Assembly (NCBI RefSeq): GCF_936927845.1
Contig: NZ_CAKZHV010000003.1
Coordinates: forward strand, 1-64,000
Direction of reading: 5' to 3'
Origin: an uncultured Sphingomonas sp.
Lineage (GTDB): Bacteria > Pseudomonadota > Alphaproteobacteria > Sphingomonadales > Sphingomonadaceae
Length of the DNA stretch: 64,000 nucleotides
Of this stretch, positions 1 through 8,544 are shown piece after piece (within the stretch, counting starts at the first letter, position 1; each line of letters opens with the position of its first letter). A model generated the notes under the pieces. It ran no database searches and was not told where the DNA came from. It was given only the letters and a program-made list of their open reading frames with translations. The position numbers and the translations under genes are program-made.

Positions 1-566
1 CCTTCCTCGATCCAGACTGTCATAGTCGATGGACCACTCAGAAGGGGGCAGCTCATCGCCGTATGCCGTTGTTCGATCCGCGCGACGGGGGTGCCGCCGC
101 ACGATTGCTGATCCTGCTCGAGACACCCGGGCCCAGCTTCGGCCCGAACGACGGTGAGGAGCGGTTCGTCTCGCGCGACAATGCGACCGGCACCGCTCGC
201 AACCTCCATCGGTTTCTCGCCGACGCGGCGATCCCGCGCGCCGATACGATCCTGTGGAATACCGTGCCATGGATCGTGCACGAACCCGGCGCGCGCAATC
301 GCCCGCTCCGCCGCGGCGAGGTGCGCGACGGGCTCGCCGTTCTGCCCGGCTTCGTCATGGCGTTGCCGTACCTGCGCGTCATCGTGCTCGCGGGGCGCGT
401 CGCGCGCGAAGCCGAACCGGTGATCGCTGCCGCGCGACCCGGCCTGCCGATCCTATCGATGCCCCATCCGTCACCGACGATCGTCTGCACCAGCCCATCG
501 ATCACCGCCGCGATCAACGCCACGCTCGCGCGAGCCGCGGCGATCCTGCGCGTGATGCCGCGCTGA
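1..566 (+). CDS. Uracil-DNA glycosylase-like protein, 5' end outside window
   Basis: Member of the uracil-DNA glycosylase superfamily, which removes uracil or related bases from DNA; the substrate here cannot be stated. Visible motifs are LLETPGPS, where family members carry the first catalytic loop, the WNTVPW segment, and a C-terminal PHPSP like the family's HPSP motif. The first ATG is at 63, but the frame stays open to the left edge. Homologous architecture has a conserved FDP-DGG segment right after that ATG, normally preceded by more protein, so the gene probably begins outside the window. Superfamily is fairly sure; exact activity is not. Confidence 0.75.
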   Translation, partial: FLDPDCHSRWTTQKGAAHRRMPLFDPRDGGAAARLLILLETPGPSFGPNDGEERFVSRDNATGTARNLHRFLADAAIPRADTILWNTVPWIVHEPGARNRPLRRGEVRDGLAVLPGFVMALPYLRVIVLAGRVAREAEPVIAAARPGLPILSMPHPSPTIVCTSPSITAAINATLARAAAILRVMPR

Positions 567-822
567 CGCGGAACCCCGCAACCATCTGATCGGGCGGGGG
601 AAAGCCGCTGCGCTTTCGCCTGACCACTGCGTAACCGCACGCACGCGCGGAGCTGCGGCGGACCGCATCGTTCTTGCGCTTTCCACCCCGCCGGACGCTT
701 TCCGATCCTACGCCAGCGCGCTATATCTACATCAATCTCGCAAAAGGTTCCGCCGACTTCGAAAAAAGCTGCTGGGGGAATGTTCCCATCGCGAGAACCC
801 CCTCGAACCATCAAAGGATGCC

Positions 823-1566
823 ATGTACCTGCCGACCCGCGATCACTGCATCGACCTGCCCTTGCCCGCCTATGACGTTGTCATCCCATGCTACAATCGC
901 GCGCACGTAGTTGCCGATGCGCTGGACAGCGTCATGTCGCAGGAACATGCGCCGACACGGGTGGTGCTGGTCGACGATGGCTCGCGCGATGACAGCGCAC
1001 GGGTGATCCGCCGGCTCGCCGACGCGCACGCGAACGTCGAGGTGGCGGTGTTGCCGCGTAACGGCGGCGCGTCGAACGCGCGCAATGTCGGCGTATCGCT
1101 GTGCAGTGCGCCCTGGGTCGCGTTTCTCGACAGCGACGACGTGTGGTTGCCAGGCGCCGCGCGCGCGTTGCTCGAGCGTTCGGAAGGTCATGACATCGTC
1201 GTCGGTTTCTTCGCGCGCGTGGAGGACGGCGGCGAACCGCAGGCGCCCGAATGCGGCTGGTTCGGTGACGACATCCGCCACGCGCTGACGACGGGCGGGG
1301 TGATCGGGCCGAGCTGGGCGATCGTCCGGCGCGCGACCGTGACCGACGTGCACGGCTTCGACCCCAGTTTCCACAATTGCAACGACTGGGACTTCTACAC
1401 CCGCGCCGCCGCCGCGGGTGCGCGGTTCGGGCGGATCGAGCGCTGCGTCGCGCTTTACCGTACCGTGGCGGGTGCGCGGCTAGTCAACGACAGTGCGATC
1501 GGCGCAGTCAACGCCCAGCGCGTATTGTCACACCCCTATCTGGCCGACCTGCTCGAGGTTGCCTGA
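823..1566 (+). CDS. Glycosyltransferase family 2
   Basis: Predicted 247-residue GT-A fold glycosyltransferase that moves a sugar from a nucleotide-sugar donor to an unknown acceptor. Visible landmarks are the N-terminal beta strand YDVVIPCYNR (about 17-26), VDDGS (50-54) that binds the nucleotide, and DSDD (103-106) as the metal-binding DxD motif. There is no signal peptide or membrane segment, so it is cytoplasmic. A Shine-Dalgarno-like AAAGGA precedes the ATG. About 250 bp of non-coding DNA separates it from the upstream gene, so it probably has its own promoter. No polysaccharide cluster surrounds it, so the acceptor is unknown. Confidence 0.85.
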   Translation: MYLPTRDHCIDLPLPAYDVVIPCYNRAHVVADALDSVMSQEHAPTRVVLVDDGSRDDSARVIRRLADAHANVEVAVLPRNGGASNARNVGVSLCSAPWVAFLDSDDVWLPGAARALLERSEGHDIVVGFFARVEDGGEPQAPECGWFGDDIRHALTTGGVIGPSWAIVRRATVTDVHGFDPSFHNCNDWDFYTRAAAAGARFGRIERCVALYRTVAGARLVNDSAIGAVNAQRVLSHPYLADLLEVA

Positions 1567-1593
1567 ACGAAGTGACGCGGGGCCATCCGCTCA

Positions 1594-1619
1594 GCCTGAC
1601 GCGACAGTCCGCGTCAGGC
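1594..1619. terminator. Bidirectional terminator-like hairpin
   Basis: Perfect 10-bp inverted repeat, GCCTGACGCG and CGCGTCAGGC, with a 6-nt loop. It lies between the convergent glycosyltransferase and the small minus-strand gene and overlaps the latter's stop codon. No T tract follows, so a Rho-independent role is inferred from position only. Confidence 0.5.
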
Positions 1620-1814
1620 CATGCCGCGCTCCAGCAACTTGCGGATCAGATTCCAGCGGCGGCGCTGGAAACTCGCCCAATGCGCGCGTGCGATGCGCCC
1701 CTTGACGTAGGTCATCGCGTCGGTGCCGTGGTCCACCTTGACCTGCTTGGCGCGCAATGCCGCGGCCGCGCGCCAACGATCGCGCGCACCGGTGAAATAA
1801 TCGAACCGCCGCAT
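1614..1814 (-). CDS. Small basic hypothetical protein
   Basis: About 66 residues starting at MRRFDYFTGARDRW; an ATG nine codons upstream (1841) is also possible. The protein is rich in Arg, Lys and Trp, is probably helical, and has no membrane segment or signal peptide. I do not recognise a family. The composition reads as real protein, and a hairpin sits exactly at its end. It shares a divergent promoter region of about 110 bp with the metallophosphoesterase at 1928. Confidence 0.5.
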   Translation of the reverse strand: MRRFDYFTGARDRWRAAAALRAKQVKVDHGTDAMTYVKGRIARAHWASFQRRRWNLIRKLLERGMA

Positions 1815-1927
1815 AATCCCCTCTGCCGAGTCCCGCGGCATTGATACGGCTTCGGCCCTATCGCGGACAGCAACAGAATCTTACAAACGATCCGGAAGAA
1901 TACTGATCTATGTTGAAGGTGTCGTAG

Positions 1928-2413
1928 ATGGCCCGCTTCTTCACTGCCGACACCCATTTCGGCGATCATCGCACGATCAACATTCAACGCCGCCCGTTTG
2001 CCTCGGTCGGCGATATGGATGCGTTGCTGATCGCGCGCTGGAACGCGGTGATCGCGGTGGATGACGAGATCTGGCATCTCGGCGACGTCGCGCGTCGCCC
2101 GAACGACGTCGCCGTGCTGCTGGCACAACTCAACGGCACCAAGCATCTGATCCGCGGCAACAACGACCCCGACGCGACGCTCGCCGCCGCCGGTTGGGCG
2201 AGCGTCGCCGATTACGCCGAGTTGGAGGAGGACGGTCGCAGGCTCATTTTGTGCCATTATCCTTTCCGCTCCTGGAACGGCCAGTCACGCGGCGCGATCA
2301 ATCTGCACGGGCACAGCCATGGCCGGTTGAAACCCGTGCCGCGCCAGTTCGATGTCGGCGTCTACGCGCGCGATTTCGCACCGGTGCGGCTCGCCGATCT
2401 GCTCGCACGCTAG
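1928..2413 (+). CDS. Calcineurin-like metallophosphoesterase
   Basis: 161-residue phosphoesterase with the full metal-binding set: DTHFGD (8-13), LGD (51-53), RGNND (76-80), H110 in LCHYPF, and HGHSHG (127-132). Short proteins of this type hydrolyse phosphomono- or diesters using two metal ions; the physiological substrate is unknown. Cytoplasmic. Its TAG stop shares the tetranucleotide CTAG with the stop of the convergent amidotransferase gene. Family assignment is firm, the substrate is not. Confidence 0.88.
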   Translation: MARFFTADTHFGDHRTINIQRRPFASVGDMDALLIARWNAVIAVDDEIWHLGDVARRPNDVAVLLAQLNGTKHLIRGNNDPDATLAAAGWASVADYAELEEDGRRLILCHYPFRSWNGQSRGAINLHGHSHGRLKPVPRQFDVGVYARDFAPVRLADLLAR

Positions 2414-3255
2414 ACGCCCGCGCGAAGCGACGGGATGGCGGCGAGGAAATTGGCGATCTCCAGCCGCCGCCGATCCTCGTACGCGAACTCGTCGTCGACG
2501 CCCAGCTCCCAGCGCGCGGCGTGATCGTCGGGGTCGTGCTGGATGCGGTCGAGCAACCTGGCGCGCTGTTCGACCGCCGCCTCGTCGCTCGCCAACCCCG
2601 CCTTGACCAAGGAGGTACCCTGCGCGCGGATCGCGCTGGCAATTTCGCCCGGGCTCAATTCGGGATGATATTGCACGCCCCAGAACACGCCGCGCGCGTG
2701 CCGGATTTCGACCGCTTGCACCCGCGTCACGCCGTTGGACGCGAGCAGCGTCGCGCCATCGGGCAATTCCGCCACCTCGTCGGTGTGCACCGCCGCCGCG
2801 TCCCAGGCCGGCGCCCTTCCCGCGAGCAGCGGATGATCGCGCCCCGCTTCGGTGGCAGTGATCCGCCGCGCGATCGCCGCCTCCAGCCGCTCGGGCATCG
2901 GCCGCACGCGCCCGCCCGCCGCCGCGACCGCGACCTGCAATCCGGCGCATGAGCCGAACGACGGCACGCCGCTGTTGAACACCGCGCGCATGAAGGCGAT
3001 CTGCCGGTCGACCTCGGGCACGTCATCGTAGACGTGCAGCGGCGATCCGGTCAGGAACACCGCATCGAACGCGGCGATCGCGTCGGCCCCCATCCGATCG
3101 CCATCGGGGTCGGCAGGCTCGACCCGCGTCACCGCCGCACCCGGCGCCATCTGCTCCAGCGTCGCCTGGAAGCTCTCGCCCGAACTCTTGCCGGCCCGCT
3201 CGCGCCGTTTGGCACGATCGTCCGCCGTCTCGCTTTCCACCACCAGAAACTTCAC
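2410..3255 (-). CDS. Class I glutamine amidotransferase-like protein
   Basis: About 281 residues from a GTG start at 3255 (VKFLVVESET). The frame stays open upstream to 3594, but that part is antisense to the cupin gene and is not protein-like. The catalytic triad is present: nucleophile Cys in GSCAG (about residue 103), and His and Glu in YHPEL (about 197-199). Similarity is to GuaA-type GATase domains acting as stand-alone proteins. The C-terminal 60 residues are a charged helical extension. It is divergent from the cupin-SDR pair. The acceptor for the released ammonia is unknown. Confidence 0.82.
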   Translation of the reverse strand: MKFLVVESETADDRAKRRERAGKSSGESFQATLEQMAPGAAVTRVEPADPDGDRMGADAIAAFDAVFLTGSPLHVYDDVPEVDRQIAFMRAVFNSGVPSFGSCAGLQVAVAAAGGRVRPMPERLEAAIARRITATEAGRDHPLLAGRAPAWDAAAVHTDEVAELPDGATLLASNGVTRVQAVEIRHARGVFWGVQYHPELSPGEIASAIRAQGTSLVKAGLASDEAAVEQRARLLDRIQHDPDDHAARWELGVDDEFAYEDRRRLEIANFLAAIPSLRAGV

Positions 3256-3339
3256 GCGCGTCCGATCAAATGATTGTTGCCGGGCAAATGAACGCTCGCG
3301 GACCTGCGTCGTTCTCCCCGCAACCATTCGAAAGGAAGA

Positions 3340-3759
3340 ATGATGGCGATCTTCAACAAGGACATGGTCGAGCTCGCGAACAAGAACGAGCTGTGGCAGA
3401 AGGAAGTGTACCGCGACAACAAGGTGCAGGTGGTGCTGATGAGCATCCCGGCGGGCGAGGAGATCGGCATGGAAACGCATCCCGCCGACCAGACCACCTT
3501 TATCGTCACCGGCGACGCGCAGGTCACGATCGACGGCCACAACACCAAGGCCGGCCCCAACCACATGGTCGTCGTTCCCAAGGGATCGCAGCACAACATC
3601 GTCAACAAGGGCTCGTCGGCGCTGAAGCTGTTCTCGGTCTACGCACCCCCCGCCGAGCCCGAGGGTGCGGCGTTCAAGACCAAGGAAGAGGCCGAGGAAG
3701 CCGAAAAGGGCCTGCTCGCCAAGGCGACCGACGCGGTCAAGGACGCGATCGGCCGATGA
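3340..3759 (+). CDS. Cupin domain protein
   Basis: 139 residues with a single beta-barrel cupin fold. Candidate metal ligands are H47, Q51 and H85 (HPADQ and GSQHN). The C-terminal tail is Lys/Glu/Ala-rich and helical. Two adjacent ATGs occur; the second (3343) has better spacing from AAAGGAAG. The stop overlaps the start of the SDR gene in ATGA, so the two are co-translated. Cupins of this size include isomerases and small-molecule binders; no specific role can be read. Confidence 0.82.
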   Translation: MMAIFNKDMVELANKNELWQKEVYRDNKVQVVLMSIPAGEEIGMETHPADQTTFIVTGDAQVTIDGHNTKAGPNHMVVVPKGSQHNIVNKGSSALKLFSVYAPPAEPEGAAFKTKEEAEEAEKGLLAKATDAVKDAIGR

Positions 3760-4742
3760 CGAGCCGCTCCTCCAAGCCTGGATTACGCGTCGTCATCACC
3801 GGCGCGTCGAGCGGCATCGGCGCGGCAACCGCGCTCGCCTTCGCGAAGAAGGGCGCGCACCTCGTGCTCGCCGCGCGCGGTGAGGCCGGGCTGGAGGACA
3901 TCGCTGGTCGGGTGCGCGCCCCCGGCGGCACCGCGGAGGTGCGAACGCTCGACGTGACCGACGCCGCCGCGGTCGCCGCCTTCGCCGCCGACGCGCGCGC
4001 GATCCTGGGCGAAATAGACCTGTGGTTCAGCAACGTCGGCGTCGGCGTGGTCGGCAAGTACCACGACGTGCCGATGGCGGATCACGCCCGCGTCATCGAC
4101 GCGAACCTCATCGGCCACATGAACGACGCGCATGCGGTGTTGCCGATCTTTCTCGCGCAGGACCGCGGCACCTGGGTCAACATGATTTCGGTGGGCGGCT
4201 TCTTCGCGACGCCCTATGCCGCCGCTTATGCCGCCAGCAAATTCGGCTTGCGCGGGTTCAGCGAGGCATTGCGCGCGGAAGTGTCGAAGCGTCCGCAAAT
4301 CCACGTCTGTGACGTTTACCCGACCCTCGTCGACACGCCCGGCATAGACCACGCGGGCAATTACACCGGCGCGAAACTGTCGCTGCCGCCGGGCGCGCTC
4401 GCGCCCGAGACAGTGGCCAAGGCGGTGGTGAAGCTCGCCAAGCGGCCGCGCAACACGACCGTGGTGGGCGCACCCGCATGCGTGTTGAAGCTCGGGCAGT
4501 TCGCCGCACCCAATCTCGGCGCCGCGATGATGAACGGCTTCATGGACGTGTGGTCGGACCGCGCCGAGCCGGGCGAGGACAAGTCGGGTGCGCTCCACGA
4601 ACCTCCTGCGGGTGCGAGCGGTGTCGAGGGCGGCAGGCGCCATCCCGAACGCCGTCGCAAGGCCGCGGTCGTCGCGGGCGGTGTCGCAGCCATCGGTGCT
4701 GCCGCAGCAGCGGCATTCTTCTGGCGTCAGCGCCACGACTGA
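3756..4742 (+). CDS. SDR family oxidoreductase with C-terminal membrane anchor
   Basis: 328-residue short-chain dehydrogenase. The NAD(P)-binding motif is TGASSGIG (15-22), and the catalytic set is S145 with Y158-x3-K162 (YAASK). Arg41 after the second strand suggests NADP(H). Beyond the normal SDR domain (about 250 residues) there is a basic linker and an Ala/Val/Gly hydrophobic stretch of about 20 residues ending in RQRHD, which looks like a tail anchor. The ATGA overlap with the cupin gene suggests a shared pathway. Substrate unknown. Confidence 0.85.
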   Translation: MTSRSSKPGLRVVITGASSGIGAATALAFAKKGAHLVLAARGEAGLEDIAGRVRAPGGTAEVRTLDVTDAAAVAAFAADARAILGEIDLWFSNVGVGVVGKYHDVPMADHARVIDANLIGHMNDAHAVLPIFLAQDRGTWVNMISVGGFFATPYAAAYAASKFGLRGFSEALRAEVSKRPQIHVCDVYPTLVDTPGIDHAGNYTGAKLSLPPGALAPETVAKAVVKLAKRPRNTTVVGAPACVLKLGQFAAPNLGAAMMNGFMDVWSDRAEPGEDKSGALHEPPAGASGVEGGRRHPERRRKAAVVAGGVAAIGAAAAAAFFWRQRHD

Positions 4743-5079
4743 CCGTGCCGCCGCGCCGGTCACGCCCGACGGCCGCTACCTCGTGGTCCGCGGCCGGTTG
4801 TGGCGGCGGAGCAACCCTGCGCTGTCGGACGAGCGCCGTGCCGAGCTGGTAGCCGCGCTGATGGATGCGCGCCGCATCATCGGCAGCGCGGGTCGCGCCG
4901 GCGACCGCGATGCTGTCGCCGCCGCCCGCGCGCGCGTCCACGCGGCGAAGGTTGCGTTAGGCGAACGCGGTCCGGTGTGGTGGAACGACGGCGCACCCGA
5001 CCTCAACCGGCGCATGGCGCGCAACACGCCTTATGCGGCGTGGTTTGCTGCGCTGAACTTGCCCAACTCCCCTCCCTGA
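4696..5079 (+). CDS. Conserved hypothetical protein, start uncertain
   Basis: The recognisable part runs from about TPDGRYLVVRGRLWR to the end and contains GERGPVWWNDG and a C-terminal PYAAWFAA. I recall similar small proteins in proteobacteria without a known function. The frame is open upstream inside the SDR gene; possible starts are ATG 4588 or GTG 4696. The upstream part looks like out-of-frame SDR sequence, so a short overlapping start is likelier. No membrane segment. It would be the third gene of the cupin-SDR operon. Confidence 0.55.
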   Translation: MLPQQRHSSGVSATTDRAAAPVTPDGRYLVVRGRLWRRSNPALSDERRAELVAALMDARRIIGSAGRAGDRDAVAAARARVHAAKVALGERGPVWWNDGAPDLNRRMARNTPYAAWFAALNLPNSPP

Positions 5080-5091
5080 AAGGGAGGGGAG
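5067..5091. repeat. Palindromic element, terminator-like
   Basis: Perfect 11-bp inverted repeat CTCCCCTCCCT / AGGGAGGGGAG around a GAA loop, overlapping the stop codon of the upstream gene. The core recurs at 50501-50592 in both orientations, so it belongs to a dispersed palindrome family. It lies between convergent genes, where it could end transcription from both sides. Confidence 0.6.
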
Positions 5092-5141
5092 CAGGTCGCG
5101 CTGTCTTGCCCCGAACCCTGAGAAGTAGCGTCACGTTACCG

Positions 5142-6446
5142 TTACACCGACACCGCCGCCTGCGTCCGCCCGCCCTCACCGAATATCCGCAGGTATCGCG
5201 CGATTTCCGCCGGGTCGCCGGTCGCCTTGGACGGATTGTCCGACAGCTTGACCGCCGGTCGCCCGTTCGCCGCGATCACCTTGGCGACCAGCGAGATCGG
5301 CTCCAGCGCATGCCCCCCTTCCGGATCGCAGCCGCGGAAATCGTTGGTCAGATTTGTGCCCCAGCCGAAGCTCATCCGCACCCGTCCCGCGAAATGGCGA
5401 TAGGTCGTCTCGATCGAATCGACGTCCATCCCGTCGGAGAAGATCAGCAATTTGCCGCGCGGATCGCGCCCGCGCGCGCGCCACCAGTCGATGACCTGCT
5501 CACCCGCGGTGATCGGCGGCAGGCTGTCGGGGCGGAACCCCGTCCAGTCCGCCACCCAATCGGGCGCGTGGTCGAGGAACGCCTTGGTGCCGAACGCATC
5601 GGGCAGCACGACGCGCAGATTGCCGCCGTAATGCGCCTGCCATTCCTCCAGCACCCGATAAGGCGCCGCCGCCACGCTCGCGTCGTCGTCGGCGAGTGCG
5701 GCGAACACCATCGGCAGCTCGTGCGCGTTGGTGCCGATCGCCTCCAGGTCGTTGTCCATCGCCAGCAGCACGTTGGACGAGCCGATGAAGCGCGCGCCCA
5801 GCCCTTCCTTCAACGCCTCGACGCACCAGCGCTGCCACAGGAAACCGTGCCGCCGCCGCGTGCCGAAATCGGAGATGACGAGGTCGGGCAATTGCCGCAG
5901 CCGCTCGACCTTTTCCCACAATTTCGCCTTCGCGCGCGCGTAAAGCACGTCGAGCTCGAACCGCCCGCGTGCGCGCAAGGCGGCACGGCTGCGCAGTTCG
6001 TTGACGATCGCGAGCGCGGGGATCTCCCACATCGTCGTGTCGGTCCACGCGCCCTCGAAGTGCAGCTCGTACTGCCCGTCCGCGACGCGCAGATCGTAGT
6101 CGGGCAGGCGGAAGTCAGCGAGCCAGGCGAGGAAATCTGGCGCGAACATCCGCCGCTCGCCGTAAAAGGTGTTGCCCGCGAGCCAGATCAGCTCCTTCTT
6201 CGCGAGCCGCACCCCGCGTGCGTGGTCGAGCTGTTCGCGCAACTCGCGCTCGTCGACCACCTCGGCCAACCGCACCGATTTCGTCCGATTGATCAGCGCA
6301 AAGGTCGCGCGCACGTCGCGGTGCTCGCGCCAGATCATCTGCAGCATCAGCAGCTTGTAGAAATCGGTGTCGAGCAGGCTGCGCACGATGGGGTCGACGC
6401 GCCAGCTATGGTCGTACACGCGCGTGGCGATGTCGGTCACCGCCAC
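5142..6446 (-). CDS. pncB: Nicotinate phosphoribosyltransferase
   Basis: 434 residues, the usual length. It converts nicotinate and PRPP to nicotinate mononucleotide, the first step of the Preiss-Handler route to NAD, in the cytoplasm. Family hallmarks include LLDTDFYKLLM near the N-terminus, SDFGTRRRH in the middle and FSDGMDVDSI followed by SFGWGTNLTND in the phosphoribosyl-binding region. The start is GTG. It is followed after 23 bp (upstream on its strand) by the SDR gene ending at 6470, so the two may be co-transcribed. Confidence 0.95.
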   Translation of the reverse strand: MAVTDIATRVYDHSWRVDPIVRSLLDTDFYKLLMLQMIWREHRDVRATFALINRTKSVRLAEVVDERELREQLDHARGVRLAKKELIWLAGNTFYGERRMFAPDFLAWLADFRLPDYDLRVADGQYELHFEGAWTDTTMWEIPALAIVNELRSRAALRARGRFELDVLYARAKAKLWEKVERLRQLPDLVISDFGTRRRHGFLWQRWCVEALKEGLGARFIGSSNVLLAMDNDLEAIGTNAHELPMVFAALADDDASVAAAPYRVLEEWQAHYGGNLRVVLPDAFGTKAFLDHAPDWVADWTGFRPDSLPPITAGEQVIDWWRARGRDPRGKLLIFSDGMDVDSIETTYRHFAGRVRMSFGWGTNLTNDFRGCDPEGGHALEPISLVAKVIAANGRPAVKLSDNPSKATGDPAEIARYLRIFGEGGRTQAAVSV

Positions 6447-6469
6447 GCGGTATGCTCCGTTCGGTTAGC

Positions 6470-7327
6470 TCAGAGGAACGGCGTACCACCCGTGACCGGG
6501 ATTGTCGCGCCCGTGATGTAGCTCGCCTCGTCGCATGCCAGCATGACATAGGGCGGCGCCAGTTCGGCCGGCTGCGCCGCGCGGCCGATCGGGGTTTCCT
6601 GCCCGAACGTCTTCACCTCGTCCGCAGGCATGGTCGACGGGATCAGCGGCGTCCACACCGGGCCGGGTGCGACCGCATTGACGCGGATCTTGCGCTCGGC
6701 GAGCATCTGCGCCAGCCCCGCCGTAAAATTGTGGATCGCGCCCTTGGTGGTCGCATAGGCGAGCAATTGCTGCTTGGGCTTGTCGGCGTTGATCGAGGTC
6801 GTGTTGATGATCGACGACCCCTCGCGCATGTGCGGCACCGCGGCTTTGCACAGATAAAACATGGCATGCATGTTGACCGCGAAGGTCTTGGCCCATTCCT
6901 CGTCGGGGATGTCCTCCAGCTCGGCGAAGGTCTGCTGGTGTGCGGCATTGTTTACCAGCACATCGACCCGCCCGAACGCCTCCACCGCCTTGTCGACCAC
7001 CGCACGCGCATGTGCGGGTTCGCTGATGTCGCCCGCGATCAGCACGGCGCGGCGCCCCGCATCCTCGACCAGCCGCTTGGTCTCGGCGGCGTCATCGTCC
7101 TCGTTCAGGTAGCTGATCACCACGTCCGCCCCCTCGCGCGCGAAGGCGAGTGCGACCGCGCGTCCGATCCCGCTATCGCCGCCGGTCACGATTGCCTTGC
7201 GATCGTTCAGCCGTCCATAACCAACGTAACTGTCCTCGCCGTGATCGGGCCGGGGATTCATCTGGTCGGTGTGACCGGGGATCGCCTGCTGCTGCTCGGC
7301 ATAGGGCGGTTCGGGGCGGTAGGTCAT
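6470..7327 (-). CDS. SDR family oxidoreductase (YghA-like)
   Basis: 285 residues from the ATG at 7327, preceded by AAGGAG. The N-terminal 40-residue extension (PGHTDQMNPRPDHGEDSY) is typical of the YghA/YhdF group of SDRs. TGGDSGIG (48-55) binds NAD(P), NNAAH is the structural NNAG equivalent, and YATTK supplies the catalytic Tyr and Lys. These proteins are often stress-induced aldehyde reductases, consistent with its divergent neighbour, a manganese catalase. The open frame extends to 7450 but without a plausible start site. Confidence 0.9.
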   Translation of the reverse strand: MTYRPEPPYAEQQQAIPGHTDQMNPRPDHGEDSYVGYGRLNDRKAIVTGGDSGIGRAVALAFAREGADVVISYLNEDDDAAETKRLVEDAGRRAVLIAGDISEPAHARAVVDKAVEAFGRVDVLVNNAAHQQTFAELEDIPDEEWAKTFAVNMHAMFYLCKAAVPHMREGSSIINTTSINADKPKQQLLAYATTKGAIHNFTAGLAQMLAERKIRVNAVAPGPVWTPLIPSTMPADEVKTFGQETPIGRAAQPAELAPPYVMLACDEASYITGATIPVTGGTPFL

Positions 7328-7557
7328 GCGCGGCTCCTTGCGAAATGCGTCCACGCACAAGGGCTGGCGGCGCGATGCGTTCCATGCCCCGGCAGCCCTT
7401 CCCACCCTGTAGCAAGGGAAGGCGACTTGATCCAAATCATGCAAAAACAACGTCTTCGTTGTCGCGGCGCAATAAACTAGCGCGCCCTGGCCTCGTTCAG
7501 GACCACGGACCGGCGCGACGTCGCGCCGCGCCTTCCACGGTCAACCGGGAGCCCAGC
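7328..7557. promoter_or_regulatory. Divergent promoter region SDR / manganese catalase
   Basis: 230 bp between two divergent stress-type genes. It contains a perfect inverted repeat ACAACG-TCTT-CGTTGT at 7447-7462, which could be an operator. I looked for a GGAAC...CGTT general stress (EcfG) promoter and found no clear match. Confidence 0.4.
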
Positions 7558-8415
7558 ATGTACTATCACGACAAGCGTTTGCAGTACCCCGTCACGGTCG
7601 AGAAGCCCGATCCCGCTTTCGCGCGAATGCTGCAGCAGGCGATCGGCGGCGTGGAGGGCGAGATCCGCGTCTGCATGCAATATTTCTTCCAGGCGTGGGG
7701 CAATCGCGCGCCGACCACCAAGTACCGTGACATGCTGCTCCACACCGCCACCGAGGAGATCGGCCATATCGAAATGCTGGCGACCGCGGTCGCGCTCAAT
7801 CTCGACAAGGCGCCGACGTCCTTGCAGGAAGAAGGTGCAGCGGACGGGATCGTCGGCGCGGTGATGGGCGGCGGCAGCGCCAAGGGCGCGATCGAGGGCA
7901 TGATCCACAAGAACCTGCTGTCGAGCGGGCTCGCAGCGATGCCGATGGACTCGGACGGCGTGCCGTTCAACATGAGCCACATCTACGCCAGCGGCAACGT
8001 CGCCGCCGACATGTACTGCAACGTCGCCGCAGAAAGCACCGGCCGCGTGCTGGCGGTACGCTTGTTCAACGCCGCGCATGACGAGGGCATGAAGAAGATG
8101 CTCCATTACATGATCGCGCGCGACACGATGCACCAGGAGCAGTGGCTTTCGGTGATCGAGGAACTGGGCAAGGAAGCGTCGATGCCGATCCCCAACTCCT
8201 TCCCGCAGGAGAAGGAAGACAATCAGAACAACTACAATTTCTACGTCACCTCGCTCGACGGCAGCTATCCCGAGGGCCGCTGGACCAGTGGGCCAAGCCT
8301 GGACGGCAAGGGCGAGTTCACCGTGTTCCGCAACGAGCCGCTCGGCGACGAACCGGTGCTGGGCGCCGCGCGCCCCGACAGCGGCGCGCAGGCCGAGCAG
8401 ATCGGCAAGGCATGA
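7558..8415 (+). CDS. Manganese catalase
   Basis: 285-residue non-haem catalase that converts H2O2 to water and oxygen at a di-manganese centre. The ferritin-like metal ligands are recognisable: E35 (GEIR), E67 and H70 (EEIGH), E159 (AAESTG) and H192 (TMHQEQW). The C-terminal part is the usual extended tail used for subunit packing. GGGAG precedes the ATG. Cytoplasmic, no signal peptide. The divergent SDR suggests a shared oxidative or osmotic stress response, which is inference. Confidence 0.95.
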   Translation: MYYHDKRLQYPVTVEKPDPAFARMLQQAIGGVEGEIRVCMQYFFQAWGNRAPTTKYRDMLLHTATEEIGHIEMLATAVALNLDKAPTSLQEEGAADGIVGAVMGGGSAKGAIEGMIHKNLLSSGLAAMPMDSDGVPFNMSHIYASGNVAADMYCNVAAESTGRVLAVRLFNAAHDEGMKKMLHYMIARDTMHQEQWLSVIEELGKEASMPIPNSFPQEKEDNQNNYNFYVTSLDGSYPEGRWTSGPSLDGKGEFTVFRNEPLGDEPVLGAARPDSGAQAEQIGKA

Positions 8416-8458
8416 GGTGATGGGGCGGCTCGGGTCTCGCTACCCAGGCCGCCCGTCC

Positions 8459-8543
8459 CGTCATCCCGAGCTTGACCCGGGTTCCCGCTGCCTTCTCCGA
8501 CGGTCAACCTCAAACGTGACCCCGGATCAAGTCCGGGCAATGC
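8459..8543. repeat. Dispersed intergenic repeat, inverted pair (copy A)
   Basis: Forward copy at about 8459-8490 and reverse-complement copy at about 8515-8543 of the unit whose core is CCCGGACTTGATCCGGG. Each copy is itself palindromic and the pair can form one long hairpin. It lies between the convergent manganese catalase and UbiB-like genes. Related copies are at 9965, 43615, 46629, 56502 and 60065. Confidence 0.75.
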
Positions 8544-8544
8544 G

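Noticed and set aside
3270..4742. Single long frame fusing upstream sequence to the SDR
   Set aside because: The N-terminal half is the cupin gene read out of frame; the ATGA at 3756 marks the true SDR start.
7328..7557. EcfG-type general stress promoter for the manganese catalase or SDR
   Set aside because: No GGAAC and CGTT pair with correct spacing was found on either strand; only a short inverted repeat remains.
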